The translations under genes and the position numbers were made by a program. Positions 51,582-60,536 of a stretch of DNA of 64,000 bases are shown one piece after another. The first letter of the stretch is position 1, and the number at the start of each line of letters is the position of its first letter. Under the pieces are notes generated by a model, which was given only the letters and a program-made list of their open reading frames with translations, did not search any database and had not been told where the DNA came from. The stretch is from Hymenobacter wooponensis (lineage in GTDB: Bacteria; Bacteroidota; Bacteroidia; Cytophagales; Hymenobacteraceae), in contig NZ_SRKZ01000001.1 of NCBI RefSeq assembly GCF_004745865.1, positions 1,240,001-1,304,000 on the forward strand, read 5' to 3'.

Positions 51582-53123
51582 ATGAATTTTTCTTTTCTTC
51601 GGACTGGCCTGGTGGCGGGCGTCCTCTTGCTGGGTACGTTGGCACAGGCTCAAACTACCTCCTCCCCCAACCGTTTCGTAACCGACAGTCTCGATAGCTA
51701 CATCCGGCGCGGCATGCGCCAATGGCAGATTCCTGGGCTAGCCATAGTGGTGGTGAAAGACGGAAAAGTGGTAGTGCAGAAAGGCTACGGCGTGCGTGAA
51801 GTGGGCAAGCCTGAGCCCGTAGATGCCAACACTTTGTTCATGATTGCCTCCAACACCAAGCTTTTCACGGGTACGGCACTGGCTAAGCTAGATGGAGAAA
51901 AGAAGATTAGCCTGGAGGAGAAAGTAACCAAGTACCTGCCCGACTACCGGCTCTACGACTCGCTGGCCTCGCAAATGGTCACGGTGCGCGACCTAATGAG
52001 CCACCACTTTGGCTTTAAGACTTTTCAGGGCGACTTCTCTTTCTTTAAGTCTAATCTGGAGCGGGGCGAAATTGTGCGGCGCATGCGGCTGATGAAGCCC
52101 GGCGGCCAGTTTCGGCGCGACTATGGCTACAGCAACTCCGGCTTTGTGGCCGCGGGCGAGGTAATACCCGCCGCCACCGGCGGTACCTCCTGGGAGAGTT
52201 ACGTGCAGCAGAATTTTCTGCAGCCGCTGGGTATGAGCAACACGTTCGTATCTGGGGCGAATTTTGCGCAACGGCCTAACATTTCTCAGGCGTATTCCAA
52301 CACCTTCGGGCCGCTGGCAAAAGTGCCGTTTGACAACTGGGACAACATGGGCCCTTGTGCCAGCATAGTGTCAAACGTAACGGACCTGGGCAAGTGGTTG
52401 CGTTTCCAGCTGGATAGTGGCCGCTACGAGGGCAAGCAGGTGATGCCCTGGGCAGCACTGCGCAAAACCCGCGACGCCAACACGATTATCAGCGGCCGTA
52501 AATCAACTATCTATCCTACGCACTTCACCACCTATGGCCTGGGTGTGGAGGCCACCGACTACAACGGCCAGCAAACGTTCTGGCACACCGGCGGGGCCTC
52601 GGGGCAAGTGAGCAATGTGTGCTTTGTGCCCGAAGCTGGCCTAGGCATTGCCATTCTCACCAACAACGACAACCAGAGCTTCTTTGAGCTGCTGCGCTAC
52701 CAGCTGCTCGACAGCTACCTGGGCGTACCGTACGTAGACCGTAGCGCCCAAGGCTTAAAGCGCAAGCAGGCGTATGAGGCTACCCAAGTTGATCCAACCA
52801 AGGCGCTAGCAGCCCGGGTTGCTAAAAAGAACAAGCCCGCTTTGCCGCTGAGCGCCTACGTTGGCGAGTTCGAGAACAAGCTGTTCGGCCACATCACCAT
52901 CAGCCAGAAAGGCAAGCAGCTTCTGATTCAGTTTCCGACCCACCCAGGCCTCACCGCCACCCTCGACTATATGGATGGCCAGGAGTTCCGAACGACGTAT
53001 TCGGACCTGGTATTTGGGGTAATGCCCGCCAAGTTTGAAGTAGAAGGCGGCAAAGTGAAGAACGTAGAGCTGCGCGTAAACGACTACGTGGAGTACGACC
53101 CGTACGTGTTCGGAAAGCTCTAG
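51582..53123 (+). CDS. Serine hydrolase, class C beta-lactamase fold with C-terminal lipocalin-like domain
   Basis: The product has 513 residues with a signal peptide ending at AQAQ (about 24). SxxK is SNTK (Ser90-Lys93), YxN is YSN (183-185) and the third motif is HTGG (FWHTGGASGQVSN). The C-terminal 110 residues (LPLSAYVGEFENKLFGHITI, LLIQFPTHPGLTATLDYMDG) form the DUF3471-type beta-domain common in these peptidases. It probably acts on peptide or ester bonds in the periplasm. It is the second of three such enzymes in the window. Confidence 0.92.
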   Translation: MNFSFLRTGLVAGVLLLGTLAQAQTTSSPNRFVTDSLDSYIRRGMRQWQIPGLAIVVVKDGKVVVQKGYGVREVGKPEPVDANTLFMIASNTKLFTGTALAKLDGEKKISLEEKVTKYLPDYRLYDSLASQMVTVRDLMSHHFGFKTFQGDFSFFKSNLERGEIVRRMRLMKPGGQFRRDYGYSNSGFVAAGEVIPAATGGTSWESYVQQNFLQPLGMSNTFVSGANFAQRPNISQAYSNTFGPLAKVPFDNWDNMGPCASIVSNVTDLGKWLRFQLDSGRYEGKQVMPWAALRKTRDANTIISGRKSTIYPTHFTTYGLGVEATDYNGQQTFWHTGGASGQVSNVCFVPEAGLGIAILTNNDNQSFFELLRYQLLDSYLGVPYVDRSAQGLKRKQAYEATQVDPTKALAARVAKKNKPALPLSAYVGEFENKLFGHITISQKGKQLLIQFPTHPGLTATLDYMDGQEFRTTYSDLVFGVMPAKFEVEGGKVKNVELRVNDYVEYDPYVFGKL

Positions 53124-53146
53124 TAGTGTAGGCCACTGCTGTAACG

Positions 53147-53193
53147 AAAAAGCTGGCTCACCCTTCAACTGCGAAGGGTGAGCCAGCTTTTTT
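53147..53193. terminator. Bidirectional terminator
   Basis: 20-bp perfect arms (53147-53166, 53173-53192) with a T-run lie between the serine hydrolase (ends 53123) and the alcohol dehydrogenase (ends 53275). Confidence 0.92.
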
Positions 53194-53218
53194 ATGACTT
53201 ACACAACTACCTATAGAA

Positions 53219-53247
53219 CGTCCTGTCGAGCTTGTCGAGACAGGACG
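53219..53247. repeat. Short REP-like palindrome
   Basis: CGTCCTGTC (53219-53227) and GACAGGACG (53239-53247) pair. The preceding AGAA matches the element at 50252. Confidence 0.6.
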
Positions 53248-53274
53248 GGGGCTATTGCAGCCATATCCTATTTC

Positions 53275-54315
53275 TTAAATAGTAGCCAGATCCAGCACGA
53301 AGCGGTACTTCACGTCGGACTTGAGCATGCGCTCGTAGGCCTCGTTGATGTAGTTCATGGGAATCACTTCCACGTCCGACATCACGTTGTGCTCGGCGCA
53401 GAAGTCCAGCATTTCCTGGGTTTCCTGGATGCCACCAATCAGCGAGCCGGCAATGCGGCGGCGCTTGGCAATGAGGTTGAAGGCGTGCAGTTGGGGAGCT
53501 TCTGGCGGAACACCGAGGAGCACCATCGTGCCATCGAGGCGCAGGGTGCTGATGTAGGGCGTGAGGTCCATGGTAGCCGACACGGTGTTGATGATCAGGT
53601 CGAAGTAGTTCGACACCGATTTCATCGACTCCTGGTCTTTGCTTACCACGAATTTGTGGGCGCCCAGGGCGCGGGCGTCAGCCTCTTTGTTAGGCGAGGT
53701 GCTGAACACCGTTACTTCGCAGCCCAAAGCGGCGGCAAACTTCACGGCCATGTGGCCTAGGCCACCCAAGCCCATTACGGCTACCCGGTCGCCGGCCTTG
53801 GCCTTCCACTGGCGCAGCGGCGACCAGGTGGTGATGCCAGCGCACAGCAGCGGTGCCACGCGAGCCAAATCGAGTTTCTCGGATACGTGCAGCACAAATT
53901 TCTCGGTTACTACCACGTGGTTAGAGTAGCCGCCGTAGGTCACGGTGCTGTCGCGGTCCTGGGCACCGTAGGTGCCCACGAAGCCTTCGTCGCAGTACTG
54001 CTCCAGGCCTTCGTTGCACTCGGGGCAGTGCTGGCAGGAGTTTACCATGCAGCCCACGCCGGCCAGGTCACCGGCTTTAAAGCCTTTTACGTGCGCGCCC
54101 ACTTCTACCACGCGGCCCACAATCTCGTGGCCCGGTACCATGGGGAAGATGGAGCCGCCCCACTCGTCGCGCACCTGGTGCAGGTCGGAGTGGCACACGC
54201 CGCAGTAGAGAATTTCGATGCGCACATCGTGGGCGCCCACGTCGCGGCGCTGGAAATCGAAGGGTACGAGGGGCTCATTTACGGCCGGAGCCGCGTAGCC
54301 TTTAGCATCAGTCAT
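53275..54315 (-). CDS. Zinc-dependent alcohol dehydrogenase (cinnamyl-alcohol/YahK type)
   Basis: The product has 346 residues from ATG 54315. Catalytic zinc ligands are Cys41 (CGVCHSD) and His63 (GHE); the structural zinc ligands are Cys94, Cys97, Cys100 and Cys108. NADP-binding GLGGLGHMAVK is near 176-186. The arrangement matches broad-specificity NADP-dependent aldehyde reductases such as E. coli YahK. It probably detoxifies aldehydes. A longer frame to 54462 overlaps a non-coding lead and is not used. It is divergent from the cytochrome b-like gene. Confidence 0.94.
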   Translation of the reverse strand: MTDAKGYAAPAVNEPLVPFDFQRRDVGAHDVRIEILYCGVCHSDLHQVRDEWGGSIFPMVPGHEIVGRVVEVGAHVKGFKAGDLAGVGCMVNSCQHCPECNEGLEQYCDEGFVGTYGAQDRDSTVTYGGYSNHVVVTEKFVLHVSEKLDLARVAPLLCAGITTWSPLRQWKAKAGDRVAVMGLGGLGHMAVKFAAALGCEVTVFSTSPNKEADARALGAHKFVVSKDQESMKSVSNYFDLIINTVSATMDLTPYISTLRLDGTMVLLGVPPEAPQLHAFNLIAKRRRIAGSLIGGIQETQEMLDFCAEHNVMSDVEVIPMNYINEAYERMLKSDVKYRFVLDLATI

Positions 54316-54491
54316 ACTAGTTGGTTGTAGAGGAAGAGCAAAAAACAGTGCGAAGCCTCTAAACCGGGCTACAGGCAATAAGGTTTGGGCGGTGCTGCAA
54401 CCCCACAGGCCGAATAGCTGTGTTTGCCTGGCGTAACTCCGCGTAGTGCTGTACCTTACCACCCGCTGCCACTCCCCTCTTTTTCCTACTC

Positions 54492-55166
54492 ATGGCTCCC
54501 CAAACCCAACAAGCATCACCCATAACCGGCCTGAAACGCAACTCGCTAGGCCTGCGCCTCTGGCACTGGGCCAACGCCGCCGTAGTCTCAGGGCTGCTGA
54601 TTACGATTCTATTTCTCTTCGTGATTGTGAAGATGAAAACCGCAGGGCCGGAGTTTCAAAAAGTACTCAGCAAAGAAGGCGTCACGTTCTCGCGTGAGCA
54701 AGAGCGCGGCCTCACCCGCATTGTATCGCACCGCATCTGGGACTGGCACATTGGTCTGGGCGTGGCCCTAACGGCCCTGCTGGTACTGCGCGTAGCGGTG
54801 GAGATGGTGCAGAAAGGCGCCCAGCGCTTTGGGGTGAAGCTGCGCGTGGCCCGGCAGATTTTCCGGCAGCGTGGCTCCGATTTGCAGGATGCCCGCCACT
54901 CCTTGCTGGTGAAGTACTCCTACCTGGCTTTTTACCTCATGCTGGTGGTGATGGTGGTTACTGGGCTGGTGCTCATTTACGCCGATGATGTGGAGTTTCT
55001 GCACCGCCTGGAGCATACCGTAAAAGAGGTGCACAACTTTACCATGTACCTGGTCATAGCCTTTACTGTTGGCCACCTGGTGGGAGTGGTGTACGCCGAG
55101 GTTACCAAGAACCGCGGCATTGTCTCCGACATGATTCACGGCGGCGGACCGGCTGAAAACGTGTAG
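54492..55166 (+). CDS. Cytochrome b561 / b-type domain membrane protein
   Basis: The product has 224 residues and four membrane helices (about 25-47, 82-103, 146-168, 183-205). His residues in SLGLRLWHWANA, HRIWDWHIGLG and TVKEVHNFTMYLV fit bis-heme ligation. It resembles the b-type subunits of hydrogenases and formate dehydrogenases or b561-like proteins, but no partner dehydrogenase is adjacent. It is divergent from the alcohol dehydrogenase and 114 nt before a transporter gene. Confidence 0.85.
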   Translation: MAPQTQQASPITGLKRNSLGLRLWHWANAAVVSGLLITILFLFVIVKMKTAGPEFQKVLSKEGVTFSREQERGLTRIVSHRIWDWHIGLGVALTALLVLRVAVEMVQKGAQRFGVKLRVARQIFRQRGSDLQDARHSLLVKYSYLAFYLMLVVMVVTGLVLIYADDVEFLHRLEHTVKEVHNFTMYLVIAFTVGHLVGVVYAEVTKNRGIVSDMIHGGGPAENV

Positions 55167-55280
55167 CGCACCTGGCCTAGCGGCCTGCTTACAGCCCACG
55201 GTCCGTCAGTGCTGGCGGCCGTGGGCTTCTTTATTTTCTGTTGCTTTGTTCCGAGCGTCTTCTGCGGCGCGCAGGTATTC

Positions 55281-56231
55281 ATGACTGTTTCTACTGCCTC
55301 ACCTCCTTCTCCTACCGCTTGGCGGGCTATTGTGCTGGGCACGCTGGGAGCTTGCCTCTTCTCCTCCACCTTTCTGCTAAACCGGCTCATGGCCACCAGC
55401 GGCGGCTCTTGGGTCTGGACGGCGGTGCTGCGCTATTGCTACATGGCGGTGCTGCTCACGGGGTGGCTACTGGTGCGTGGGCAGTGGCCGGCCTTCTGGC
55501 GTTTTTGGCGCAGCACCTGGCCTACGTGGGTACTGTGGGGCACTATTGGCGTGGGGCTCTTTTACTCACTGGTGGCCGTGGCGGCGCAGTTCAGCCCGGC
55601 CTGGCTGGTGGCAGGCTCGTTTCAGCTGGTACTTCTCTCTGGCTTGCTGATTACGCCCTTCGTGTACCACGACCACCGCGCCCCGCTCAACTTCCGGGCC
55701 CTGCGTCTGGCTTCGTTGGTGGTAGTGGGCATTGTGCTCATGCAGGCTGATAATCTCCGCCAGGGGTTTTCCGCAGGCGCCCTGCTAGGGTTTGGCCTAA
55801 CGGTGCTATCTACGTTCCTGTACCCACTGGCCAACCGTAAGATTTTAGTGTTTCTGGAAACGCAGCCGGTGCGCCTGAACGCTGGCCAGATGGTGCTGGG
55901 TCTCACGCTTGGGAGCCTACCTTTTTGGGCGGTGCTGTCGGGGATAGGTCTAGCCACGGGCCCAGGGCCTACACCCGAGCAGTGGCGCTACACCTTCATT
56001 ATTGCACTGCTGGCCGGGGTATTGGCCACTAGCTTGTTTTACTACGCCCTGGCGCTGGTGGGCAACAATGCCCCGCTGCTTGGGGCGGTGGAGGCAACCC
56101 AGTCGGTGGAGCTGCTGGCCACGGTAGCCCTGGAGGTTACGCTGCTGGGCGCGCCGCTCCCTTCGCCCATCAGCTGGTTAGGCATGGCGCTGGTAGTGCT
56201 GGGCATTGGCCTGTACGCCCGCTTGCGGTAG
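55281..56231 (+). CDS. DMT superfamily (EamA / multidrug efflux) transporter
   Basis: The product has 316 residues from ATG 55281 and about ten membrane helices, in two EamA-like repeats (residues 15-150 and 170-310). GTLGACLFSSTFLLNRLM and ALALVGNNAPLLGAVEATQS with SVELLATVALEV match the multidrug resistance efflux group of the DMT superfamily. The substrate is unknown. An upstream start at 55209 would add a hydrophobic but non-conserved stretch. Confidence 0.88.
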   Translation: MTVSTASPPSPTAWRAIVLGTLGACLFSSTFLLNRLMATSGGSWVWTAVLRYCYMAVLLTGWLLVRGQWPAFWRFWRSTWPTWVLWGTIGVGLFYSLVAVAAQFSPAWLVAGSFQLVLLSGLLITPFVYHDHRAPLNFRALRLASLVVVGIVLMQADNLRQGFSAGALLGFGLTVLSTFLYPLANRKILVFLETQPVRLNAGQMVLGLTLGSLPFWAVLSGIGLATGPGPTPEQWRYTFIIALLAGVLATSLFYYALALVGNNAPLLGAVEATQSVELLATVALEVTLLGAPLPSPISWLGMALVVLGIGLYARLR

Positions 56232-56275
56232 CGGCAGGAGTGGCCTACGCGGCGTTGGCGATACACGAGAGAAAA

Positions 56276-56477
56276 CGTCGTGTCAAGCTTGTCGAGGCAT
56301 CTCGCGTGCTGAGGCAAGAACGATGTAGAAACGCAACAGTTGGAATCTCCGGTTAGAATGACAGGCCTAGAACTGGGCAGGCTTAACAACCTTAGCAACG
56401 ATGAGACGCAAGATGTTACGTCTCTACATCGTTCTTGCCTTAGCACGCGAAAAGTCTCGACTCCACTTGACAGGACG
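56276..56477. repeat. Composite long inverted repeat
   Basis: The left arm (56276-56337) and right arm (56415-56477) are imperfect complements. Their 27-nt core (56303-56329 and 56423-56449) has one mismatch. The loop carries a fragment related to the REP family (TAGAATGACA). The piece CATCTCGCGTGCTGA (56298-56312) also occurs at 16908-16922. Confidence 0.8.
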
Positions 56478-56502
56478 ATCAAATTTTAGTTGTCCTCTCA
56501 GC

Positions 56503-57231
56503 CTAGGAAGTGGCTTTGTCCATCTGTTCCTGGGCGTCGTGCTGCGTTGCGGCTTGCTGCACTGGCGGCGCCTCCTGGGTGTTGGGGGTTTGCCACCCTT
56601 TCTGCAGCATTTCCTCCACCTGAGCCCGCAGCCGCTTCATTGATTGCTGGGAGAACCGCTTCTGGAGCATGCGCCCAAACAGCCGGAAGCCAATCCAGTA
56701 GAAAGGGTTACGGATGCGGCCGGTTTGGGAGAAGGCGTGAATGTGAAAGATAATCCGGCCCGTAACGAGGTTTTTGTGGATGGTGAAGTCAATCTGCCCA
56801 CGCTCAAAGTGGCCTTCCAGAGTGCGGTAGTTATACCCCCACACCTGCTCGGTCTCGCCGTTGGGCAGGGTGCGCTGCTCATCCGTAACGCCTCCAATGC
56901 GCACCCCAAACCAGAAGGTGAAGAACAAAAACTGCCCCCGCAGCACCATCACGCGTTGCTCCAGGGGCTGATCGGGCAGGAAGATGCCGGTAATAAGATT
57001 GGGGGGCGGAAAGGTGTAGTTGCGTAGTACCTCGCGGGCCGCCGCCCAAGAGCCTTGCGCAGCCGGGGGGCCCGGCTGCTCGGCGGGCAGCTCCGTTTCG
57101 TAGTCGTCTACGCGCCAGCCGTTCTCGGGCGTATAGTCGGCGGTGCGCTCAAGGTCAAAGTTGACGCCGGCGTTGGCGTAGGCCTCTAGGCGAGCTTTTT
57201 GGCGCTCATAGAGTGGAGCTTGGTTAGGCAT
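56503..57231 (-). CDS. DUF1990 family protein (second of an overlapping pair)
   Basis: It has 242 residues from ATG 57231 or 246 from 57243; both overlap the stop of the previous gene (57224-57226). The DUF1990 signature is present: LITGIFLPDQ, VWGYNYRTLEGHFERGQIDF, TIHKNLVTGRIIFHIHAFSQ, RNPFYWIGFRLFGRMLQKRF. The role of the family is not established. Overlap suggests translational coupling to the gene at 57224. Confidence 0.82.
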   Translation of the reverse strand: MPNQAPLYERQKARLEAYANAGVNFDLERTADYTPENGWRVDDYETELPAEQPGPPAAQGSWAAAREVLRNYTFPPPNLITGIFLPDQPLEQRVMVLRGQFLFFTFWFGVRIGGVTDEQRTLPNGETEQVWGYNYRTLEGHFERGQIDFTIHKNLVTGRIIFHIHAFSQTGRIRNPFYWIGFRLFGRMLQKRFSQQSMKRLRAQVEEMLQKGWQTPNTQEAPPVQQAATQHDAQEQMDKATS

Positions 57232-57796
57232 CGCGCGAGACATTGGTTTCCGAGTCGGACTGCTTTACCGTCTCTACGTGCACCGGGCCCAACAAGAGGC
57301 CGCCGCTTTTCTCGCCCACACGCTGGCAAAAGGTTTCCCAGGTTTGCTGCTGCACGCGCTTGCCCATGCCCAGGGTGTCGTAGGTGAAGGCCACGAGGCC
57401 GTCGCGGGAGCGGGCCCAGGAGTGAATCTCGAAGCGAATGGTATCGGGTAGCGACGGATGGGGGCACAGTATAAACCGAATGCGACCCGCTTCAGGATGG
57501 TTTTCCAGCGTTACCAGCTCAAAGTAATCGGCTCCTATCTCGGAAACGCGCACATCTCCGTTCCAGGGGCCCAGAATCTTGATGCTAAACTCATCATCCA
57601 CATTCAGTTCGTGCTCCTGGCCTTTCTCTTTTTTGAAGTCGGCCAGCAGGTCGGGTGAGTACTCCGGAATGTTGTCTTTTACGTTGCGAAACAGCTCCGG
57701 GGCCGGTTGGCGCGGGTGCTGCACATCAACCCAGTAGCGCCGCTCAAAGAAGGGGCCGCTGCCGGTGTGGGCGGGTTGCTCGGGTTTGTTGGTCAT
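57224..57796 (-). CDS. DUF1990-like protein (first of an overlapping pair)
   Basis: The product has 190 residues from ATG 57796. FFERRYWVDVQHPRQPAPEL, VRVSEIGADYFELVTLENHP and FEIHSWARSRDGLVAFTYDT point to a relative of the downstream DUF1990 protein. The C-terminus QSDSETNVSRDA runs past the downstream start. Sharing fold and overlap suggests that both act together, possibly as a complex. Function is unknown. Confidence 0.75.
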   Translation of the reverse strand: MTNKPEQPAHTGSGPFFERRYWVDVQHPRQPAPELFRNVKDNIPEYSPDLLADFKKEKGQEHELNVDDEFSIKILGPWNGDVRVSEIGADYFELVTLENHPEAGRIRFILCPHPSLPDTIRFEIHSWARSRDGLVAFTYDTLGMGKRVQQQTWETFCQRVGEKSGGLLLGPVHVETVKQSDSETNVSRDA

Positions 57797-57995
57797 AGCA
57801 GGGAGAGTGCAGAGAGTCTGTAGGCCACTAACGTAGCCGCCGAAGCCGGGGTTAATGCCCGGCTGTTGGGCAAAGTGGCCTACCACTTCTTTCGCGTTGG
57901 CTGATGAGCTTGTTTTTTCAAGACCGCTGCGCTGAACAAAGAACCTGCGTGGCCTTCCAGCAGTACACTTCTATGCTCCCCCTTTCCGTGCCCCT

Positions 57996-58682
57996 ATGCC
58001 CTACTTCCGTCCCTACACTCCCCCCGCTGACCCCACCATCGTCAGAGACCTCACGCGCTTGCAGGAAGACATGCGCAGCCGCGTACGCCAGGAGCCGCTG
58101 GCCGCCGAGCCCACTTTTATTGCCGGCTGCGACTCGTCGTTTCCCACGCCCGAAACCATCCTGTCGGTGTTTGTGCTGCTGCGCTACCCCACACTGGAAA
58201 TCGTGGAGAAAGTGTACTCTACCAGCGTAGTGGAGCTGCCCTACATTCCGGGGCTGCTTTCTTTCCGCGAAGCACCCAACGTGGTACTGGCCTACGAGAA
58301 GCTCCAGCAGAAGCCTGATGTGATAATGGTGGACGGCCACGGCATTGCGCACCCACGCCGCATGGGCATTGCCGCGCACTTGGGCGTGCTGCTCGACAAG
58401 CCCACTTTTGGGGTAGCCAAGCAGAAGCTAACCGGCAACTACCACGAGCCCGGCCTGACCAAGGGCAGCATTTCTCCCCTCACAGATAAGAACGGCGACC
58501 TGCTGGGTGAGGTAATCCGTAGCAAAGACAAGGTAAATCCGCTGTTTGTGAGCCCCGGCCACCGCTGCGACCAGGCCACCGCCACCCGCCTGACCTTGGC
58601 CTGCCTGCGCGGCTACAAGCTCCCCGAGCCCACCCGCCTCGCCGACCATTGGGCCGAAGAATTTAAAAAAGAAGTGCGGTAA
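57996..58682 (+). CDS. nfi: Endonuclease V
   Basis: The 228-residue product cuts DNA (or RNA) near deoxyinosine and starts repair of deaminated adenine. Motifs are PYIPGLLSFRE (82-92, wedge Tyr83), MVDGHGIAHPRRMGIAAHLG (111-130) and GVAKQKLTG (139-147). The metal and catalytic residues Asp46, Glu92, Asp113, His119 and Lys142 are present by comparison with Thermotoga EndoV. Its stop (58680-58682) lies inside the stem of the following terminator. Confidence 0.95.
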   Translation: MPYFRPYTPPADPTIVRDLTRLQEDMRSRVRQEPLAAEPTFIAGCDSSFPTPETILSVFVLLRYPTLEIVEKVYSTSVVELPYIPGLLSFREAPNVVLAYEKLQQKPDVIMVDGHGIAHPRRMGIAAHLGVLLDKPTFGVAKQKLTGNYHEPGLTKGSISPLTDKNGDLLGEVIRSKDKVNPLFVSPGHRCDQATATRLTLACLRGYKLPEPTRLADHWAEEFKKEVR

Positions 58683-58703
58683 CTAAGTTACCGCACTTCT
58701 TTT
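58667..58703. terminator. Terminator overlapping the nfi stop
   Basis: 18-bp arms (58667-58684, 58686-58703) around a single central base; the stem includes the last five codons of nfi and its stop. It may also serve the convergent gene ending at 58791. Confidence 0.85.
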
Positions 58704-58790
58704 GGCTAGTTCAGCAAATCTAGTGCTACACCGTTCTCGGCCAGCACAACCCGACGACCACTCAAAAAGGCCCTTAATACCTTAACAAGA

Positions 58791-60353
58791 CTACTTACTG
58801 GCAGAGCCAGTTGCAGTAGCGCCAAGTACTCTCAGGCGTTGCGTTGCATTGGTGTTCTGCGGGTTCAGCTCCAGTGAGCGGCGGTAGTGCGCAATGGCCG
58901 AAGCGGTGTCTTGGTTGTGCTCATCGGCCTCCGCTAGGCTATCAAAAAGATTGAAGCTGGTGGGGTACAGCTCGGTGCCGAGGCGGAAGATGGCCAGCGC
59001 AGCCGGTAGGTCGTGGGCGTTGCGCATTAGCTGGTAGCCCCAGGTATTGATAGTCCCTTCGGAGAGGGTAAATGAAGCATCTTGCTGTTGCATCCGGCGG
59101 TAAATTTCCAACGCGTGCCCAAAGCCCTCTGTAGCCAGCGCGGCCGCAAAGCCAGCCTGTGTGGGCGCCGGGCCCAGCTGGGCGGGCAAGTGGTACTGGC
59201 GGGCCATGTGGGCCGGCACGCCATTCTGCGTGGGCGTGCGGTCCAGAAACTGGCGGCCGGTGGCATCACCTTTTAAGTTGGCGTTCAGGAAGTGTAGCGT
59301 GTATTGGCAGGTCCAGTAATACGCCTTTTCCACTTCAGCTCGGGAATAGTCCTTGGATAGTTGTTGCTGAGCCGCGCGCAGGCCTAACGACATAAAGTCG
59401 GGGTGCTCCATGGGGTTCATCACCACGTGGTACAGGTCAGCATATTTGGCCTCGTTGAGCAGAATAGACGAAGTTTCCATTCCGTTGGCGCTCAGCTCCC
59501 GCACCGATTCAGGACGGCGCTGCACGTACAGCCATGGCACGTTAAGTTGCGTGCGTGATACTGCCTGGGCGAATTCCCGCTGCTGGGTACCGTCGAAGCT
59601 GACCAGTGCCTTGACGCGAGAATCTTGGGAGGCAACCAAGGCATTGGCTAGGCCACCCCAGCTCCAGCCGACGACAGCTATGTGGGCCATATCGGCCTGG
59701 GGCAATGTTTGGGCATATGCCAGCAGAAACTCAATATCGCGGGCGGTGCTTTCAAGGCCTTGCTCGTCGATGTTTAGGGTGCGGGTGCGGGTGCCTAGGT
59801 TGCGGCTGGCCAGCACCAGATAGCCTTGGCTGGCTAGATATTCGCACAGGTCGGCGTTTTCGTAGGCTGTTCCACCACCACCGGCAGCGTAAATAACTAC
59901 CGGGAACTTGCCGGCGGCGGCTGGGGCATTGCGCACAGCCCACATGCGCTGATTGAGCAGGGCTTGCGCTTGTTTTGGCCCCACCTTCGCGTCAAACCAT
60001 TGGCGTTTGCTGGCTAAAAACGCATCCGCTTCGGCTTCGGCAAGGGTAAAGTTCTCGTCGGTGGCTTCTGAGCGCACATAATCGGCATAGCGGATGGGGG
60101 TGCCTCCTTTCTGAGCGGGATACCACACCAGCGTTTGAATTGGCCGTGCCCGCTCCCCGGTAGTTGGCTTTCCCGTGACCAGATCGGTGCTGCCTTTGTA
60201 GCCCCGCGCATAATCATACTGCTGCACAATGCGCACACCTACGTGGTGCTTTCCAGCTACAAGCCCGGCAAAACCAGACTCAGCCTGAACAGTGTAGCCT
60301 AGGCCACACAGCAGCATAAACAGAAACACTCGGACTACAGGTGCGGAGAGCAT
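58791..60353 (-). CDS. Alpha/beta hydrolase fused to a C-terminal TPR module
   Basis: The product has 520 residues from ATG 60353 with a signal peptide (MLSAPVVRVFLFMLLCGLGY, about 24). The hydrolase fold has oxyanion block VVIYAAGGGG, nucleophile Ser231 in VVGWSWGG and likely acid/base residues in NPMEHPDFMSLG. The C-terminal residues (about 430-515: INTWGYQLMRNAHDLPAALA, YPTSFNLFDSLAEA, SLELNPQNTNATQRLRVL) are TPR and match in order the tail of the serine hydrolase at 37774. The substrate is unknown, probably an ester or peptide in the envelope. Confidence 0.88.
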   Translation of the reverse strand: MLSAPVVRVFLFMLLCGLGYTVQAESGFAGLVAGKHHVGVRIVQQYDYARGYKGSTDLVTGKPTTGERARPIQTLVWYPAQKGGTPIRYADYVRSEATDENFTLAEAEADAFLASKRQWFDAKVGPKQAQALLNQRMWAVRNAPAAAGKFPVVIYAAGGGGTAYENADLCEYLASQGYLVLASRNLGTRTRTLNIDEQGLESTARDIEFLLAYAQTLPQADMAHIAVVGWSWGGLANALVASQDSRVKALVSFDGTQQREFAQAVSRTQLNVPWLYVQRRPESVRELSANGMETSSILLNEAKYADLYHVVMNPMEHPDFMSLGLRAAQQQLSKDYSRAEVEKAYYWTCQYTLHFLNANLKGDATGRQFLDRTPTQNGVPAHMARQYHLPAQLGPAPTQAGFAAALATEGFGHALEIYRRMQQQDASFTLSEGTINTWGYQLMRNAHDLPAALAIFRLGTELYPTSFNLFDSLAEADEHNQDTASAIAHYRRSLELNPQNTNATQRLRVLGATATGSASK

Positions 60354-60536
60354 AGCAATATTGAAAAGTGTAGTTAAGAACCGTGAAACGGACAACGAAC
60401 TAAAATTACACGCTGTACTATGCAAAGCAAGGTACTGTATACAATTAATTTTTTCTTCATTTAAGTTAACCAGGCACGTTATTGATAGTTAGCAGGATAT
60501 ACTTCTGCAGAGCTTCAGTATGAAAGCGCCCTAGTA

